A stretch of DNA of 64,000 nt, from assembly GCA_963677175.2 (NCBI GenBank), contig CAXXES010000006.1:806001-870000 (forward strand). The letters run 5' to 3'. Below are positions 45,392-54,470 of this stretch, piece after piece. The position numbers and the translations under genes are program-made. Each line of letters opens with the position of its first letter. Position 1 is the first letter of the stretch. The notes beneath the pieces were generated by a model, which ran no database searches, had not been told where the DNA came from, and saw nothing but the letters and a program-made list of their open reading frames with translations. The stretch comes from Sunxiuqinia sp963677175. GTDB taxonomy: Bacteria > Bacteroidota > Bacteroidia > Bacteroidales > Prolixibacteraceae.

Positions 45392-46399
45392 TTAGTAGAG
45401 CTTTATTATTGTTTTGTTGCTATCATCTTTACCAAGAGTATAGTTGACCTGACATGTGAATTTAATGTAATCCAGAACTTCAACCAGATTCTCGTCATGG
45501 AATGTTGCATTAAACGCAGGGTCATAAATGGCAGAATCTTCAACGATAAAATCTGCGTTAAACTTTCTTTCCAATATCTTAATGACTTCATCCATTGGTG
45601 TATCTTTGAATATTAAGAACCCATTTTTCCATGCGGTATAATCTCCTATGGATGTTTTTTTCACCCTGACATCTTTTATCGCTGTGTCATATTCTGCTAT
45701 TTCTCCAGGCTCCAGTTTATAACTGAAGGATTTGCTTTTTTCATGCTGCAATTCAACTGCTCCTGTTTCAAGGGCGACGGTTATCTTTTGGTCATCCGGG
45801 TAAGCGCTGACATTAAACTTAGTTCCCAAAACCTTCACTTTAATATCATCAATACTAACCGTTAATGGGATTTTTTTATTCTTTTTGATGTCAAAATAGG
45901 CTTCTCCTGTTAAGGATAGATCACGATTGTCCCGAGAGTAGTTGTTGTTGTATGTTAACGTACTTCCTGAGTTTAACACTACAACTGAGCTGTCCGGTAA
46001 AATTACTTCAGCGATCTGTTTATACTTTGCAACTACTGATGTGTATTTTAAGTCGGTCTCATTGCTAAATTGATTTTTCAGGTAGAATGCCAATGGGAGT
46101 GTACACAAAAACAGTAGCAGAACAGCCGCATATTTCAAAAGAAGATTTGTTTTTAAACGGAATGTTTTACGTCTCGGATTTAGTCTTGCTTGTAGCTTTT
46201 TGTATGAATTTTCAATCTTGTATTCCGGCATATCCTTGGATGATGCCAGAAAGGCCCATGCTGCTTTTGCCTTGTTATATATCTTTTCACTTTCCGGATC
46301 CTTTTCAATCTCTGAAAACAATTCTTCTTCACGTCCTGGCTCAATACAGCCTGAGGCAAGGTTCATGATATCCTCAGTATTTTTCACATTTCGTTCCAT
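45392..46399 (-). CDS. FecR-family anti-sigma factor (rhamnoside locus)
   Basis: 335 aa. N-terminal cytoplasmic region (ASGCIEPGREEELFSEIEKD), membrane segment (about 86-107), periplasmic FecR domain (KYKQIAEVILPDSSVVVLNS; GEAYFDIKKNKKIPLTVSID; VLGTKFNVSAYPDDQ) and C-terminal domain (VIKILERKFNADFIVEDSAI). Predicted to bind the sigma factor encoded 101 bp upstream and to be released when the rhamnoside SusC binds its ligand. Confidence 0.95.
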   Translation of the reverse strand: MERNVKNTEDIMNLASGCIEPGREEELFSEIEKDPESEKIYNKAKAAWAFLASSKDMPEYKIENSYKKLQARLNPRRKTFRLKTNLLLKYAAVLLLFLCTLPLAFYLKNQFSNETDLKYTSVVAKYKQIAEVILPDSSVVVLNSGSTLTYNNNYSRDNRDLSLTGEAYFDIKKNKKIPLTVSIDDIKVKVLGTKFNVSAYPDDQKITVALETGAVELQHEKSKSFSYKLEPGEIAEYDTAIKDVRVKKTSIGDYTAWKNGFLIFKDTPMDEVIKILERKFNADFIVEDSAIYDPAFNATFHDENLVEVLDYIKFTCQVNYTLGKDDSNKTIIKLY

Positions 46400-46500
46400 A
46401 CACTTATTATTTGCACGAAATTGAATTTACCCTATATGAAATTTCAAAAAAATTTGAATAAAAATGTAAAAACCAGCTTATTATTCTCAAGAACAGAATG

Positions 46501-47091
46501 TTATGAAATAAAAATATAGGTCACCAATGGGAGGTAATCTTTTAATGTTGATTTAAATATTTTCAGGCTTCTGGTTATATGCCCTTCAACAGCTTTGGTC
46601 GTAATATTGAGTTCTTCTGCGATTTCCCTGTTTTTCATTCCTTCGAACCGGCTCAGCATAAATACCTTTTTGCACTGAGGAGGTAAATCTTCCAACGTTT
46701 TATCGATGATTTGCTCAATTTCGTTAAAAACCAGGACTGAAGTGTCAATTGCATCTAAAGCTTTTAGATTCTGGTTCAATTCATTCGGAGCGGCTAAGCC
46801 TGAGGTGAATAGTTTCTGTCTGTAGCGTTGATCCCGAAGCCGGTATAAACAATTGTTCCTTGCAACAGAATATAAATAAGAACTGACATTCATATCCTCC
46901 TTTAAGGTTTGCCGTTTCTCCCAAAACGTTGCAAATGTATCCTGCACAATATTCTCCGCGATGTCATCTATGCGAATGAACTCGTAAATAAAATAATACA
47001 ATCTCGGAAAATACTTATTGTAGAGAACTTTGAAGGCAACATCGTCGCCATTCATAATTTTCTTTACAAGTTGTGCTTCGGGTTCAGTCAT
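46501..47091 (-). CDS. ECF sigma factor (rhamnoside locus)
   Basis: 196 aa from Met at 47091 (MTEPEAQLVKKIMNGDDVAF); the upstream Met at 47160 would add an atypical 23-residue leader. Region 2 (about 15-85, LYNKYFPRLYYFIYEFI; AENIVQDTFATFWEKRQTLK) and region 4 (about 130-185, LEDLPPQCKKVFMLSRFEGM; NREIAEELNITTKAVEGHIT). Same clade as the other two sigma factors of the window. The neighbouring gene upstream is a tyrosine recombinase, 181 bp away. Confidence 0.94.
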   Translation of the reverse strand: MTEPEAQLVKKIMNGDDVAFKVLYNKYFPRLYYFIYEFIRIDDIAENIVQDTFATFWEKRQTLKEDMNVSSYLYSVARNNCLYRLRDQRYRQKLFTSGLAAPNELNQNLKALDAIDTSVLVFNEIEQIIDKTLEDLPPQCKKVFMLSRFEGMKNREIAEELNITTKAVEGHITRSLKIFKSTLKDYLPLVTYIFIS

Positions 47092-47271
47092 TTCAATTAA
47101 TTCCAGGTGTGACAAAACTAACAAAAAAACAAAACTAAGTCTAATCAATCCGTCCGGCAAGGAATCTCATTTTTTGTTCAGATACTCTGCCTTGTTTGTC
47201 ATTGATGCCGAAACGTAATTGATCCGGATTAATATAGGGCCAATGCCTTTGCGGAGTAAAAGCAAAATTTG

Positions 47272-48489
47272 TCATCCCAGCTTCAATTTGAGATTTCCCA
47301 TATCTTCGCTAATCTTTTTCTCCAACACTTTGGCATAGATTTGTGTCGTTGAAATGCTTTTATGTCCCAACACCTGACTAACTGTTTCAATAGGAACGCC
47401 GTTACTCAAAGTTACTGTTGTGGCAAAAGTGTGACGGGCCAAATGAAAAGTCAGATTCTTTTTAATACCGCATAAATCCGCAATCTCTTTCAGATAACAG
47501 TTCAGCTTTTGATTTGAGATTAACGGGAATACTCTATCTCTGCTGATTGATTTGGGATGTTTCTGACACTTGTTAGATATTTCCAGTGCTTTGGGTAGGA
47601 GCGGAATTCTCAGCTTCGTATCTGTCTTTTGTCGTTTTGAAAAGATCCAATATTGGCCATCGATCCCCAAGTTGATTTCATCAGTCCTCAGGTTAATGGC
47701 ATCGATATAAGAAAGGCCGGTGTAACAACTGAAAATAAAAACATCCCTCACTATTTGTAACCGTTCGACTTTGAGCTTTTTGTTTTCAATGGCATAGAGT
47801 TCTTTTTCCGTTAGAAACCCGCGATCAACCTTACGAAAGCTCAGTTTATAGGAATCAAATGGATTCTGGGTTATCCATCCCAAGCGAAACCCGAGGTTAA
47901 TCATTTTGCGAAACCTTTCCTGGTGTTTCATCACCCCGTTGTTCCCAATCGGCTTCTGGTGATCCAATGGCTGGTAATTTCTCAGGAAATATTCAAAATC
48001 GGTGATAAACTTGTAGTTGACCTGTACGAGATAAATATCCGAAGCCTTGAATTTCTTTTTCAGGAACCGTTCCAGATACTTTTTTGTGGTCCGGTAATTT
48101 TTCATCGTTCCAGGGGAAAGGACACTGGCTTGCGTGGTATTGTGATAATCCACCAGTTCGATCAGTGTTTGGTCGTCAGAATCACCCAGGAAAAGCGCTT
48201 TAATATTTTCCGGGGTAATTTTCTCTTTGTTGATCTGCAACTCCCGGTAAGCGTCGGTCAGTTGCGAACGGACATGCTCCAGATAACTGTTAAACTTCTT
48301 GGCTTCCGGACTAAGGCCCTTGGCCATTCCACGAGCTTTATTCCATTCTTCAACTGCAATAGTCTTTTTCAGGGAAATCTCTATCCGACGCGTCTCTACC
48401 GTAATTCGGGCATAAACAAGTCCTTTGTCTTTGTCCTTTTTGCCAGTCCGGATAATAAACTGGATACCAAAGGTGTGGGTTGTTTTCAT
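47272..48489 (-). CDS. Tyrosine recombinase / site-specific integrase (Bacteroidota type)
   Basis: 405 aa. An arm-binding domain (about 5-100) and a SAM-like core-binding domain (about 110-205, TLIELVDYHNTTQASVLSPG; YLVQVNYKFITDFEYFLRNY) precede the catalytic domain (about 215-400). Catalytic motifs: HLARHTFAT (His and Arg), LGHKSISTTQIYAKV (His and nucleophile Tyr). The first Arg motif is replaced by CYTGLSYIDAINL, where many recombinases have TGLR; IntDOT also lacks this Arg. It lies 311 bp from the 3' end of a tRNA-Pro gene, a classic integration target. It could have brought in the DNA to its left. Confidence 0.93.
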   Translation of the reverse strand: MKTTHTFGIQFIIRTGKKDKDKGLVYARITVETRRIEISLKKTIAVEEWNKARGMAKGLSPEAKKFNSYLEHVRSQLTDAYRELQINKEKITPENIKALFLGDSDDQTLIELVDYHNTTQASVLSPGTMKNYRTTKKYLERFLKKKFKASDIYLVQVNYKFITDFEYFLRNYQPLDHQKPIGNNGVMKHQERFRKMINLGFRLGWITQNPFDSYKLSFRKVDRGFLTEKELYAIENKKLKVERLQIVRDVFIFSCYTGLSYIDAINLRTDEINLGIDGQYWIFSKRQKTDTKLRIPLLPKALEISNKCQKHPKSISRDRVFPLISNQKLNCYLKEIADLCGIKKNLTFHLARHTFATTVTLSNGVPIETVSQVLGHKSISTTQIYAKVLEKKISEDMGNLKLKLG

Positions 48490-48552
48490 ATCATTTAATT
48501 TTTATCGGTTTAATCCGTTTTAACTGCTTCAGTTGAAAAACAAGGTCAAAAG

Positions 48553-48696
48553 ACTCACCGGAATTCACCAAAACCGGTCAAAAATCATGGTCTATAATTA
48601 CAAAAATGACCTTTATTAACAACTGAAATACAAACGATTAAGCCCTTTTGGTGAGTTCAAAGGTAAAATAAAAAAAGACTCACCGTTTAACTCACC
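48553..48696. repeat. Cluster of ACTCACC motifs beside the integrase
   Basis: ACTCACC at 48553-48559, 48678-48684 and 48690-48696, TTCACC at 48564-48569, and the reverse complement GGTGAGTT at 48650-48657, all within 144 bp between the integrase start and the tRNA. Candidate recombinase arm sites. The rest of the gap (48490-48740) holds nothing else I recognise. Confidence 0.45.
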
Positions 48697-48735
48697 TGAA
48701 TTGTGATATTTTCTGATATGAATTGATATGGCTAA

Positions 48736-48775
48736 AATCAAAAAAGCCTGTAAATCATACAACTTACAGGCTTTT
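48736..48775 (-). terminator. Intrinsic terminator of tRNA-Pro
   Basis: A 12-bp stem AAAAGCCTGTAA / TTACAGGCTTTT with a 10-nt loop, followed on the minus strand by a T run (A run 48740-48746 on the plus strand), 26 bp after the tRNA 3' end. Confidence 0.8.
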
Positions 48776-48800
48776 AACTTCTTTTGATATCCTATTTTGT

Positions 48801-48873
48801 CGGGATGAAAGGATTTGAACCTTCGACCCCCACGTCCCGAACGTGGTACGCTACCAGACTGCGCTACATCCCG
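48801..48873 (-). tRNA. tRNA-Pro (anticodon CGG)
   Basis: 73-nt cloverleaf on the minus strand. The acceptor stem pairs the 5' CGGGATG with the 3' CATCCCG. The D arm has GCGCAGTCTGGTAGCGT, and the anticodon stem CCACG/CGTGG encloses loop TTCGGGA (anticodon CGG). The T arm contains GGTTCAAATCC. CCA is not encoded. Its 3' end faces the integrase gene. Confidence 0.95.
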
Positions 48874-48983
48874 CTCTTTTTTTGAGTGGGACAAATGTAC
48901 AATTTTCACTGGAAATGATCGAACACTTTTTTCACTTTATTCCAAAAAAACAATCAAAAAAGATGCCTACAAGCGCCTTTCGT

Positions 48984-49766
48984 TTACACCTGACTTAACC
49001 CGCCATCAACTTCCAGTTCAACTCCATTGATAAATGAAGCCTCTTCGGAAGCAAGGAAAAGCACGGTTTTGGCAACTTCTTCAGCCGATCCAAACCGCCC
49101 TAGCGGGACTTGTTTTGCATAAATTTCACCCATGGCTTTCAATTCGTCTTCTGATTTCCCCATTTTGTTATAAATTGGTGTTTCAATCGGTCCCGGGGCC
49201 ACACTGACCGTTCTTATTTTCTTTTCTGACAGCTCATTAGCCAGCACCCGGGACAGCGACCTCATAGCTGCCTTGGTGGCAGAATAAACCCCCGAACCGG
49301 GAAACCCCTTCTGCCCCACGATCGATGTATTGCTAATAATTACTGCCCCCTCGCTCAGGTAAGGAACCGCTTCCATGATCGTAAAAAACGGCCCCTTCAC
49401 ATTAATATTGAAATGATCGTCAAAATGCTGTTCGGTGAGATCGGCAATTGGCATGAACTGAGCAATCCCCGCATTTAAAAAGAGAATGTCGATCTTTCCA
49501 TAGATCGCGGCAGTTTTTTCGACGGCCAACCTGGTTGCTTGCAAATCTGAGATATCAGCCAGTATTGCCATGATCTCTCCATCGCCATTCATTTCGTTTA
49601 CAGCAACATTCAACGCTTCCTGTCTGCGACCGGTAATCACCACTTTTGCGCCCTCGCGAGCCAGAAGTTTGGCGGTTGATAAACCGATACCACTGTTTCC
49701 ACCGGTAATAAAAGCGACTTTACCTGCCACACGGCCAGGCTGTTTTTCATGTTTCTCCATTTTCAT
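48984..49766 (-). CDS. SDR-family oxidoreductase
   Basis: 260-aa classical short-chain dehydrogenase. VAFITGGNSGIGLSTAKLLA (cofactor glycine motif) near residue 18, LNAGIAQF (NAG motif), ISNTSIVGQKG (catalytic Ser) and YSATKAAMRSLSRVLANEL (Tyr-Lys). The C-terminus has FINGVELEVDGGLSQV. Substrate unknown. It starts 13 bp after the TolC-type gene on the same strand, so it is probably the last gene of the efflux operon; it may modify a compound exported by, or inducing, that system. Confidence 0.94.
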   Translation of the reverse strand: MKMEKHEKQPGRVAGKVAFITGGNSGIGLSTAKLLAREGAKVVITGRRQEALNVAVNEMNGDGEIMAILADISDLQATRLAVEKTAAIYGKIDILFLNAGIAQFMPIADLTEQHFDDHFNINVKGPFFTIMEAVPYLSEGAVIISNTSIVGQKGFPGSGVYSATKAAMRSLSRVLANELSEKKIRTVSVAPGPIETPIYNKMGKSEDELKAMGEIYAKQVPLGRFGSAEEVAKTVLFLASEEASFINGVELEVDGGLSQV

Positions 49767-49779
49767 AATTGTTTAATAT

Positions 49780-51219
49780 TTACTTAATCTGATTCATATC
49801 TCCGCCCAGCGCAGTGAGCAGATCGACTGTAGTTAATAATTGCTGGCCAAGCAGCTGCACCAATAGCCGTTCTGCCTCCAGCACAATGCGATCGGCATCA
49901 ACAACTTCCAGGTAAGTTACCAGGCCTTGTTTGTATCGCTGCCGGGAGAGTGCTGCAGTACAGTCGGCTGCCGCCAAAAACTCCTGCTGGTTGAAAAGTT
50001 GCTCGTTCAACCGTTGCAGTTCCGCCGTTGCCTGCGTCACTTCCTGGTTCGCAACCAATTCATTCTGGCTCAATTGCTCGGCTGCATTTTCCAATTGATA
50101 TTCGCTGATATCGAGCAGAGCCTGCCTTCTTCCCCCTTCAAACAAAGGAATAGACAAACTGGCTCCGAGCAACCAATTCCGGCTTTCGTCTTCAAACAGA
50201 TCATCGGAATTACCAGACAACAAGCCCAGAGAGCCCGAAACAAAAAGAGAAGGGTAACGCTGCTTTCGGGCTGTTTTGATCTGCTTACGGTAAGCTTCAA
50301 CGACATAGTTTGCCACCTGCAAATCGGGGCGGTCCAAAACCTGCATGGAAAGCCCATCCGGGTTAACAACCGGCGCAAGGTATTGAATGCCCTCGCTTTC
50401 AACCGAAAAATCAGCAACAGGCTGACCTGAAAGTGTAGCCAACCTGGCTTCTGTATTTCTTCTGTCAATCAGGATGTTTTTAATCCTGACATTCACCGAT
50501 GACATTTCGGTATGTGCTCGTTGAACATCAATCTCGTTGGTTAAACCGGCATCGTACCGCACGGTTACAATTTCAAGGTTTTCCTTGCGGGCCTCAAGCG
50601 TTCGGTTCAGCACTTTATATTCTGAATCGAGCGTTAGCAGTAAAACGAAATTTTTGGCAATGGCCGAGCCCACCTCCAGTCTGGCCACCTCTTCCGAAGC
50701 CGCTGAAGCTTTTAGGTTAAACTGACTTGTTTTCACTTCATTTTTAATTTTGCCGAAAACATCCACTTCGTACGACAAATCGACCGGCAGGGTATAGGTG
50801 TTGTAGCGAATTTGTCCAACCGTACTCCCGGTCAACGGCGTATTCGCAGAAAGCTCTTGTCTGTAAACCGACGGATTGACTCCAACCGCCGGATAAAAGG
50901 CTGACTTAGCCAACCGCACCTTGGCTTCCGACTCCCTGACCTGGCGTTGAATGCCGGCCAGCTGATGATTTTCAGTGAGGGCCAGTGCAATCAAGGCGTT
51001 AAGCTGATCATATCCTAATATTTCCCACCAGTTTTCATGATCGCCCGATGAAATTACCGGAGTTGGTGGTATCGTATCTCCACCATAACTCACCGGTAGA
51101 TTGTGCGGCTGCCAGGACTCACCCGCCTCTTTTTTTGCTCCTGTTTCCTGTGCAACGGTATCGTGATTGAAAAAAATGACAACCAGTAATATGGTTATCC
51201 ATTGAATTGTCTGAATCAT
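49780..51219 (-). CDS. Outer-membrane efflux channel (TolC/OprM type)
   Basis: 479 aa. Signal peptide about 1-23 (ending DTVAQ), no lipobox Cys. Two outer-membrane-efflux repeats (about 65-275 and 280-475) with long helical segments: ALALTENHQLAGIQRQVRES; SKSAFYPAVGVNPSVYRQEL near it; LSYEVDVFGKIKNEVKTSQF; SLGLLSGNSDDLF; LGASLSIPLFEGGRRQALLD. Acts as the exit duct of the tripartite pump. Follows the RND transporter gene by 13 bp in one operon. Confidence 0.94.
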   Translation of the reverse strand: MIQTIQWITILLVVIFFNHDTVAQETGAKKEAGESWQPHNLPVSYGGDTIPPTPVISSGDHENWWEILGYDQLNALIALALTENHQLAGIQRQVRESEAKVRLAKSAFYPAVGVNPSVYRQELSANTPLTGSTVGQIRYNTYTLPVDLSYEVDVFGKIKNEVKTSQFNLKASAASEEVARLEVGSAIAKNFVLLLTLDSEYKVLNRTLEARKENLEIVTVRYDAGLTNEIDVQRAHTEMSSVNVRIKNILIDRRNTEARLATLSGQPVADFSVESEGIQYLAPVVNPDGLSMQVLDRPDLQVANYVVEAYRKQIKTARKQRYPSLFVSGSLGLLSGNSDDLFEDESRNWLLGASLSIPLFEGGRRQALLDISEYQLENAAEQLSQNELVANQEVTQATAELQRLNEQLFNQQEFLAAADCTAALSRQRYKQGLVTYLEVVDADRIVLEAERLLVQLLGQQLLTTVDLLTALGGDMNQIK

Positions 51220-51232
51220 TGTTTCGTGTTTT

Positions 51233-54200
51233 TTATTGTTCTATTATTTTCTTCCCGCCATTACCTATTGTGCTCAGTTTCCGGCACAAGACGTAAAAGA
51301 CCGGGGTAAAAAGCAAGCCAAAGACAGTTACACCAAGCATTCCGCTAAACACGGCGACGCCCAGTGCATTACGCATTTCGGCTCCGGCTCCCGATGCCGT
51401 TACCAAAGGCACAACTCCCAGGATACAAGAGAAAGAGGTCATCAGGATAGGGCGCAGGCGAAGTTTGGCCGCCTCGGTAGCTGCATCCCACAGTTCCATT
51501 CCCTGATCCTCCAGCGTCTTGGCAAACTCTACAATCAGAATAGCATTTTTACTGGCCAGACCAACAAGAACAATCAAACCAATTTGTGTCAGAATATTGT
51601 TCTCCATTCCGGCAATGTCTACACCAATCATAGCAGAGAGCAAACACATGGGAACGATCAGGATGACAGCCAGCGGCATGGTCCAGCTTTCGTATTGCGC
51701 AGCCAGCAGCAAAAACACAAATAACACAGCCATGCCAAAAGCGATCAGCGCGATATCCCCTGTCTTTTTTTCCTGGTATGAAAGGTCGGTCCATTCATAG
51801 GATATCCCGTCAGGTAAAACTTCGCTTGCCAGCTGCTCCATGGTTTCGAGCGCCTCGCCCGAACTGACTCCCGGATTCACATTGCCCGTGAGCGCTGCCG
51901 CCGGATACAAATTATAACGAGGAACCCGTGCCGGCCCGGCTATATCCTGAAAAGTGCCCAAAGTTCCCATGGGAACCATTTGCCCGTCTTTATTTCTTAC
52001 CCTTATTCGCAAAATATCTTCGGGAGTCAGACGATATTGTTCGTCAGCTTGGGCAGTCACCCGGAAGGTACGACCGAGGTAGTTAAAATCATTTACAAAG
52101 GCCGATCCGAGGAAGATTTCGAGTGAGCTAAAAACTTCACCCAGTGGAATGTTAAGCTTTTCGGCCCTGACGCGATCAATATCAAAATAAAGCTGAGGTG
52201 TTCCGGCATTAAAAAATGAAAAGACGTTGGATAGCTTGGCATCTTCATTCGCCCGCTGAGCCAACTCTCCAAGGGAGGCCAGCATAACAGGCAGGCCCTT
52301 TTCACTCCGGTCCTGGATCATCATTTTAAAACCACCGGCATTTCCAATTCCCCGCACTGGCGGCGGCGGGATGACCACAGCAAAAGCCTCTTCGATGGAG
52401 GCCATTTTGCCACGCATTTCATTCAGGATTTCCTCGTGCGTGAGCCCTTGCTTTTTTCGTTCCCGGAAATCTTTTAAAACCGGAAACAGGGTTGCCGCAT
52501 TTGAAGCATTGGTAAAACTGGCCCCATCGAAACCAGCAAAAGCAACCACATTCTCCACGCCGTCCATGTCCATCAGCAAGTCAAGTGCCTCTTGGATAAC
52601 CGCATCAGTACGCGACAAGGAAGATCCCGGAGGCAACTGGAAAGCCACAATAAAATACCCCTGGTCCTGCTCCGGAATGAAACCGGTTGGAACCCGGTTA
52701 AACTCAATGACTGCCAAAACCATTAGCAGAATGTAAACAGCAGCTACCATGCCGCTCCGCTTCAGAAATTTCTGAACCACACGACCATAACCGTGTGACA
52801 ATTTTTCCATAAACCGGTCAAAACCATTCATAAATAGATTGACCGGTTTTAAGAAAACAGATTTTTTTTGAATACTGCCGGAGTGATTTTGCCTTAACAA
52901 CAAAGTCGCGATAGCCGGACTGAGCGTGAGGGAAACGAAAACAGAGATCAAGGTGGCTACGGAAATGGTAACACCAAACTGTTGGTAAAACTGCCCGGAG
53001 ATACCGCCTAAAAATGTGGTAGGAATGAACACGGCTATCAAAACCAGCCCCATGGCGATCAGGGCGCTTCCCACTTCTTTCATTGTTTTTCGGGCCGCAT
53101 CACGCGCTGACATGCCTTTCTGCAGGTTCCGCTCCATGTTTTCAACGACCACAATAGCATCGTCAACGACAATACCGATAGCCAGTACGAGGCCGAAGAG
53201 GGTGAGATTGTTCAATGAAAAACCCAGGGCCGCCATCGCAGCAAAAGTCCCGATCAATGATACAGGGATAGCCAGGATCGGGATGACCGAAGCTCGCCAG
53301 GTCTTCAGAAAAATCAGGATAACAGCCACCACCAAGATAATCGCTTCAAAAATAGTATCCATCACGCCATCAATCGATTCCTGGATAAATTCGGTGGGAT
53401 TATAGGCTATTTCATAATCAAGCCCGGGCGGGAAATCGCTGGACAGTTCTTTCATGGTCTCGATGATTTCATCGGCTGCTTCTATCGCATTGGTACCCGG
53501 ACGCTGAAATACCGGCAAAGCCACCGCTTTATTCTTACCCAAATAGCCACGGGTAGAATAACTTGCCGCTCCCAGTTCAACCCGCCCGATATCTTTCACC
53601 CGAACAATACGTCCGTTTTCCGATTTAACGATGATGTTTTCAAATTCCTCAACCTCCTGCAAACGTCCTTTAGTTTGCACGTTCAACTCAAATGCTCCCT
53701 GTTGCTTTGTTGGTGGCTGATTTAGGTTTCCGCTGGCAATCTGCACGTTTTGCCCGCGCAAAGCCGCCAGGATCTCCGCAGCCGATAAATCCAGCGAGGC
53801 GATAATGTCCGGGTTTAGCCAAACACGCATGGAATACTCACTGGCTCCAAAAAGAGCGGAACTCCCAACTCCTTTAATTCGAGCCAAACGATCTTTAATT
53901 TGCAGGGTGGCGTAATTCCCGATGTAGGTTTGATCATAGGTCCCATCGGGTGAAAATAAATTAACGACCAGCATCAGGTCGGGCGAGTTCTTGCGGGTTG
54001 TTACCCCCATGCGGCGAACCTCTTCCGGCAAGCGGGGCTCGGCAATTCCCACCCGGTTCTGAACCAGCACCTGGGCCTCATCAAGATCGGTACCCAATTC
54101 GAACGTGATCGTTAAGCTCATCACACCGTCAGCTGTCGACTGGGAAAACATATACAACATGTTTTCCACACCGTTAATTTCCTGTTCGAGAGGAGTAGCA

Positions 54201-54388
54201 ACCGTTTTCGAAATCGTTTCAGCGCTTGCTCCGGGATAGGCAGCTGTAACAACAATTGTTGGCGGAGCAATTTCGGGATACTGGGAAACAGGTAAAGTGA
54301 AATAAGCCAGTGTTCCCACAATTATTATTAAGAAGGAAATAACCGTAGCCAGAATTGGCCGGTCAATAAATCGATAACTAAATTTCAT
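51233..54388 (-). CDS. RND efflux transporter, AcrB/HAE-1 family
   Basis: 1051 aa, the family's usual length. Twelve membrane segments and two large periplasmic loops. Start FIDRPILATVISFLIIIVG; PGASAETISKTVATPLEQEI; FGLVLAIGIVVDDAIVVVEN (TM4 Asp-Asp proton relay); VFIPTTFLGGISGQFYQQFG; PAIATLLLR; a second-half copy GLIVLVGLASKNAILIVEFA. Proton-driven export of hydrophobic compounds or drugs across both membranes with the adaptor and TolC-type proteins encoded on either side. Confidence 0.97.
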   Translation of the reverse strand: MKFSYRFIDRPILATVISFLIIIVGTLAYFTLPVSQYPEIAPPTIVVTAAYPGASAETISKTVATPLEQEINGVENMLYMFSQSTADGVMSLTITFELGTDLDEAQVLVQNRVGIAEPRLPEEVRRMGVTTRKNSPDLMLVVNLFSPDGTYDQTYIGNYATLQIKDRLARIKGVGSSALFGASEYSMRVWLNPDIIASLDLSAAEILAALRGQNVQIASGNLNQPPTKQQGAFELNVQTKGRLQEVEEFENIIVKSENGRIVRVKDIGRVELGAASYSTRGYLGKNKAVALPVFQRPGTNAIEAADEIIETMKELSSDFPPGLDYEIAYNPTEFIQESIDGVMDTIFEAIILVVAVILIFLKTWRASVIPILAIPVSLIGTFAAMAALGFSLNNLTLFGLVLAIGIVVDDAIVVVENMERNLQKGMSARDAARKTMKEVGSALIAMGLVLIAVFIPTTFLGGISGQFYQQFGVTISVATLISVFVSLTLSPAIATLLLRQNHSGSIQKKSVFLKPVNLFMNGFDRFMEKLSHGYGRVVQKFLKRSGMVAAVYILLMVLAVIEFNRVPTGFIPEQDQGYFIVAFQLPPGSSLSRTDAVIQEALDLLMDMDGVENVVAFAGFDGASFTNASNAATLFPVLKDFRERKKQGLTHEEILNEMRGKMASIEEAFAVVIPPPPVRGIGNAGGFKMMIQDRSEKGLPVMLASLGELAQRANEDAKLSNVFSFFNAGTPQLYFDIDRVRAEKLNIPLGEVFSSLEIFLGSAFVNDFNYLGRTFRVTAQADEQYRLTPEDILRIRVRNKDGQMVPMGTLGTFQDIAGPARVPRYNLYPAAALTGNVNPGVSSGEALETMEQLASEVLPDGISYEWTDLSYQEKKTGDIALIAFGMAVLFVFLLLAAQYESWTMPLAVILIVPMCLLSAMIGVDIAGMENNILTQIGLIVLVGLASKNAILIVEFAKTLEDQGMELWDAATEAAKLRLRPILMTSFSCILGVVPLVTASGAGAEMRNALGVAVFSGMLGVTVFGLLFTPVFYVLCRKLSTIGNGGKKIIEQ

Positions 54389-54470
54389 CTGTGTAAATTT
54401 TCTGTTTAATGATTATGCCACCGGCATTTTAAGGCATGCCCAGGCTTCATTCTTTCCGAACATTCCGTTT

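Noticed and set aside
1..47160. Second copy of the tRNA-Pro 3' end marking the far side of an element
   Set aside because: I noticed no copy by eye, so I do not claim element boundaries within the window; an exhaustive search was not possible.
47923..48498. 191-codon plus-strand frame
   Set aside because: Antisense shadow of the integrase gene, with no recognisable motif.
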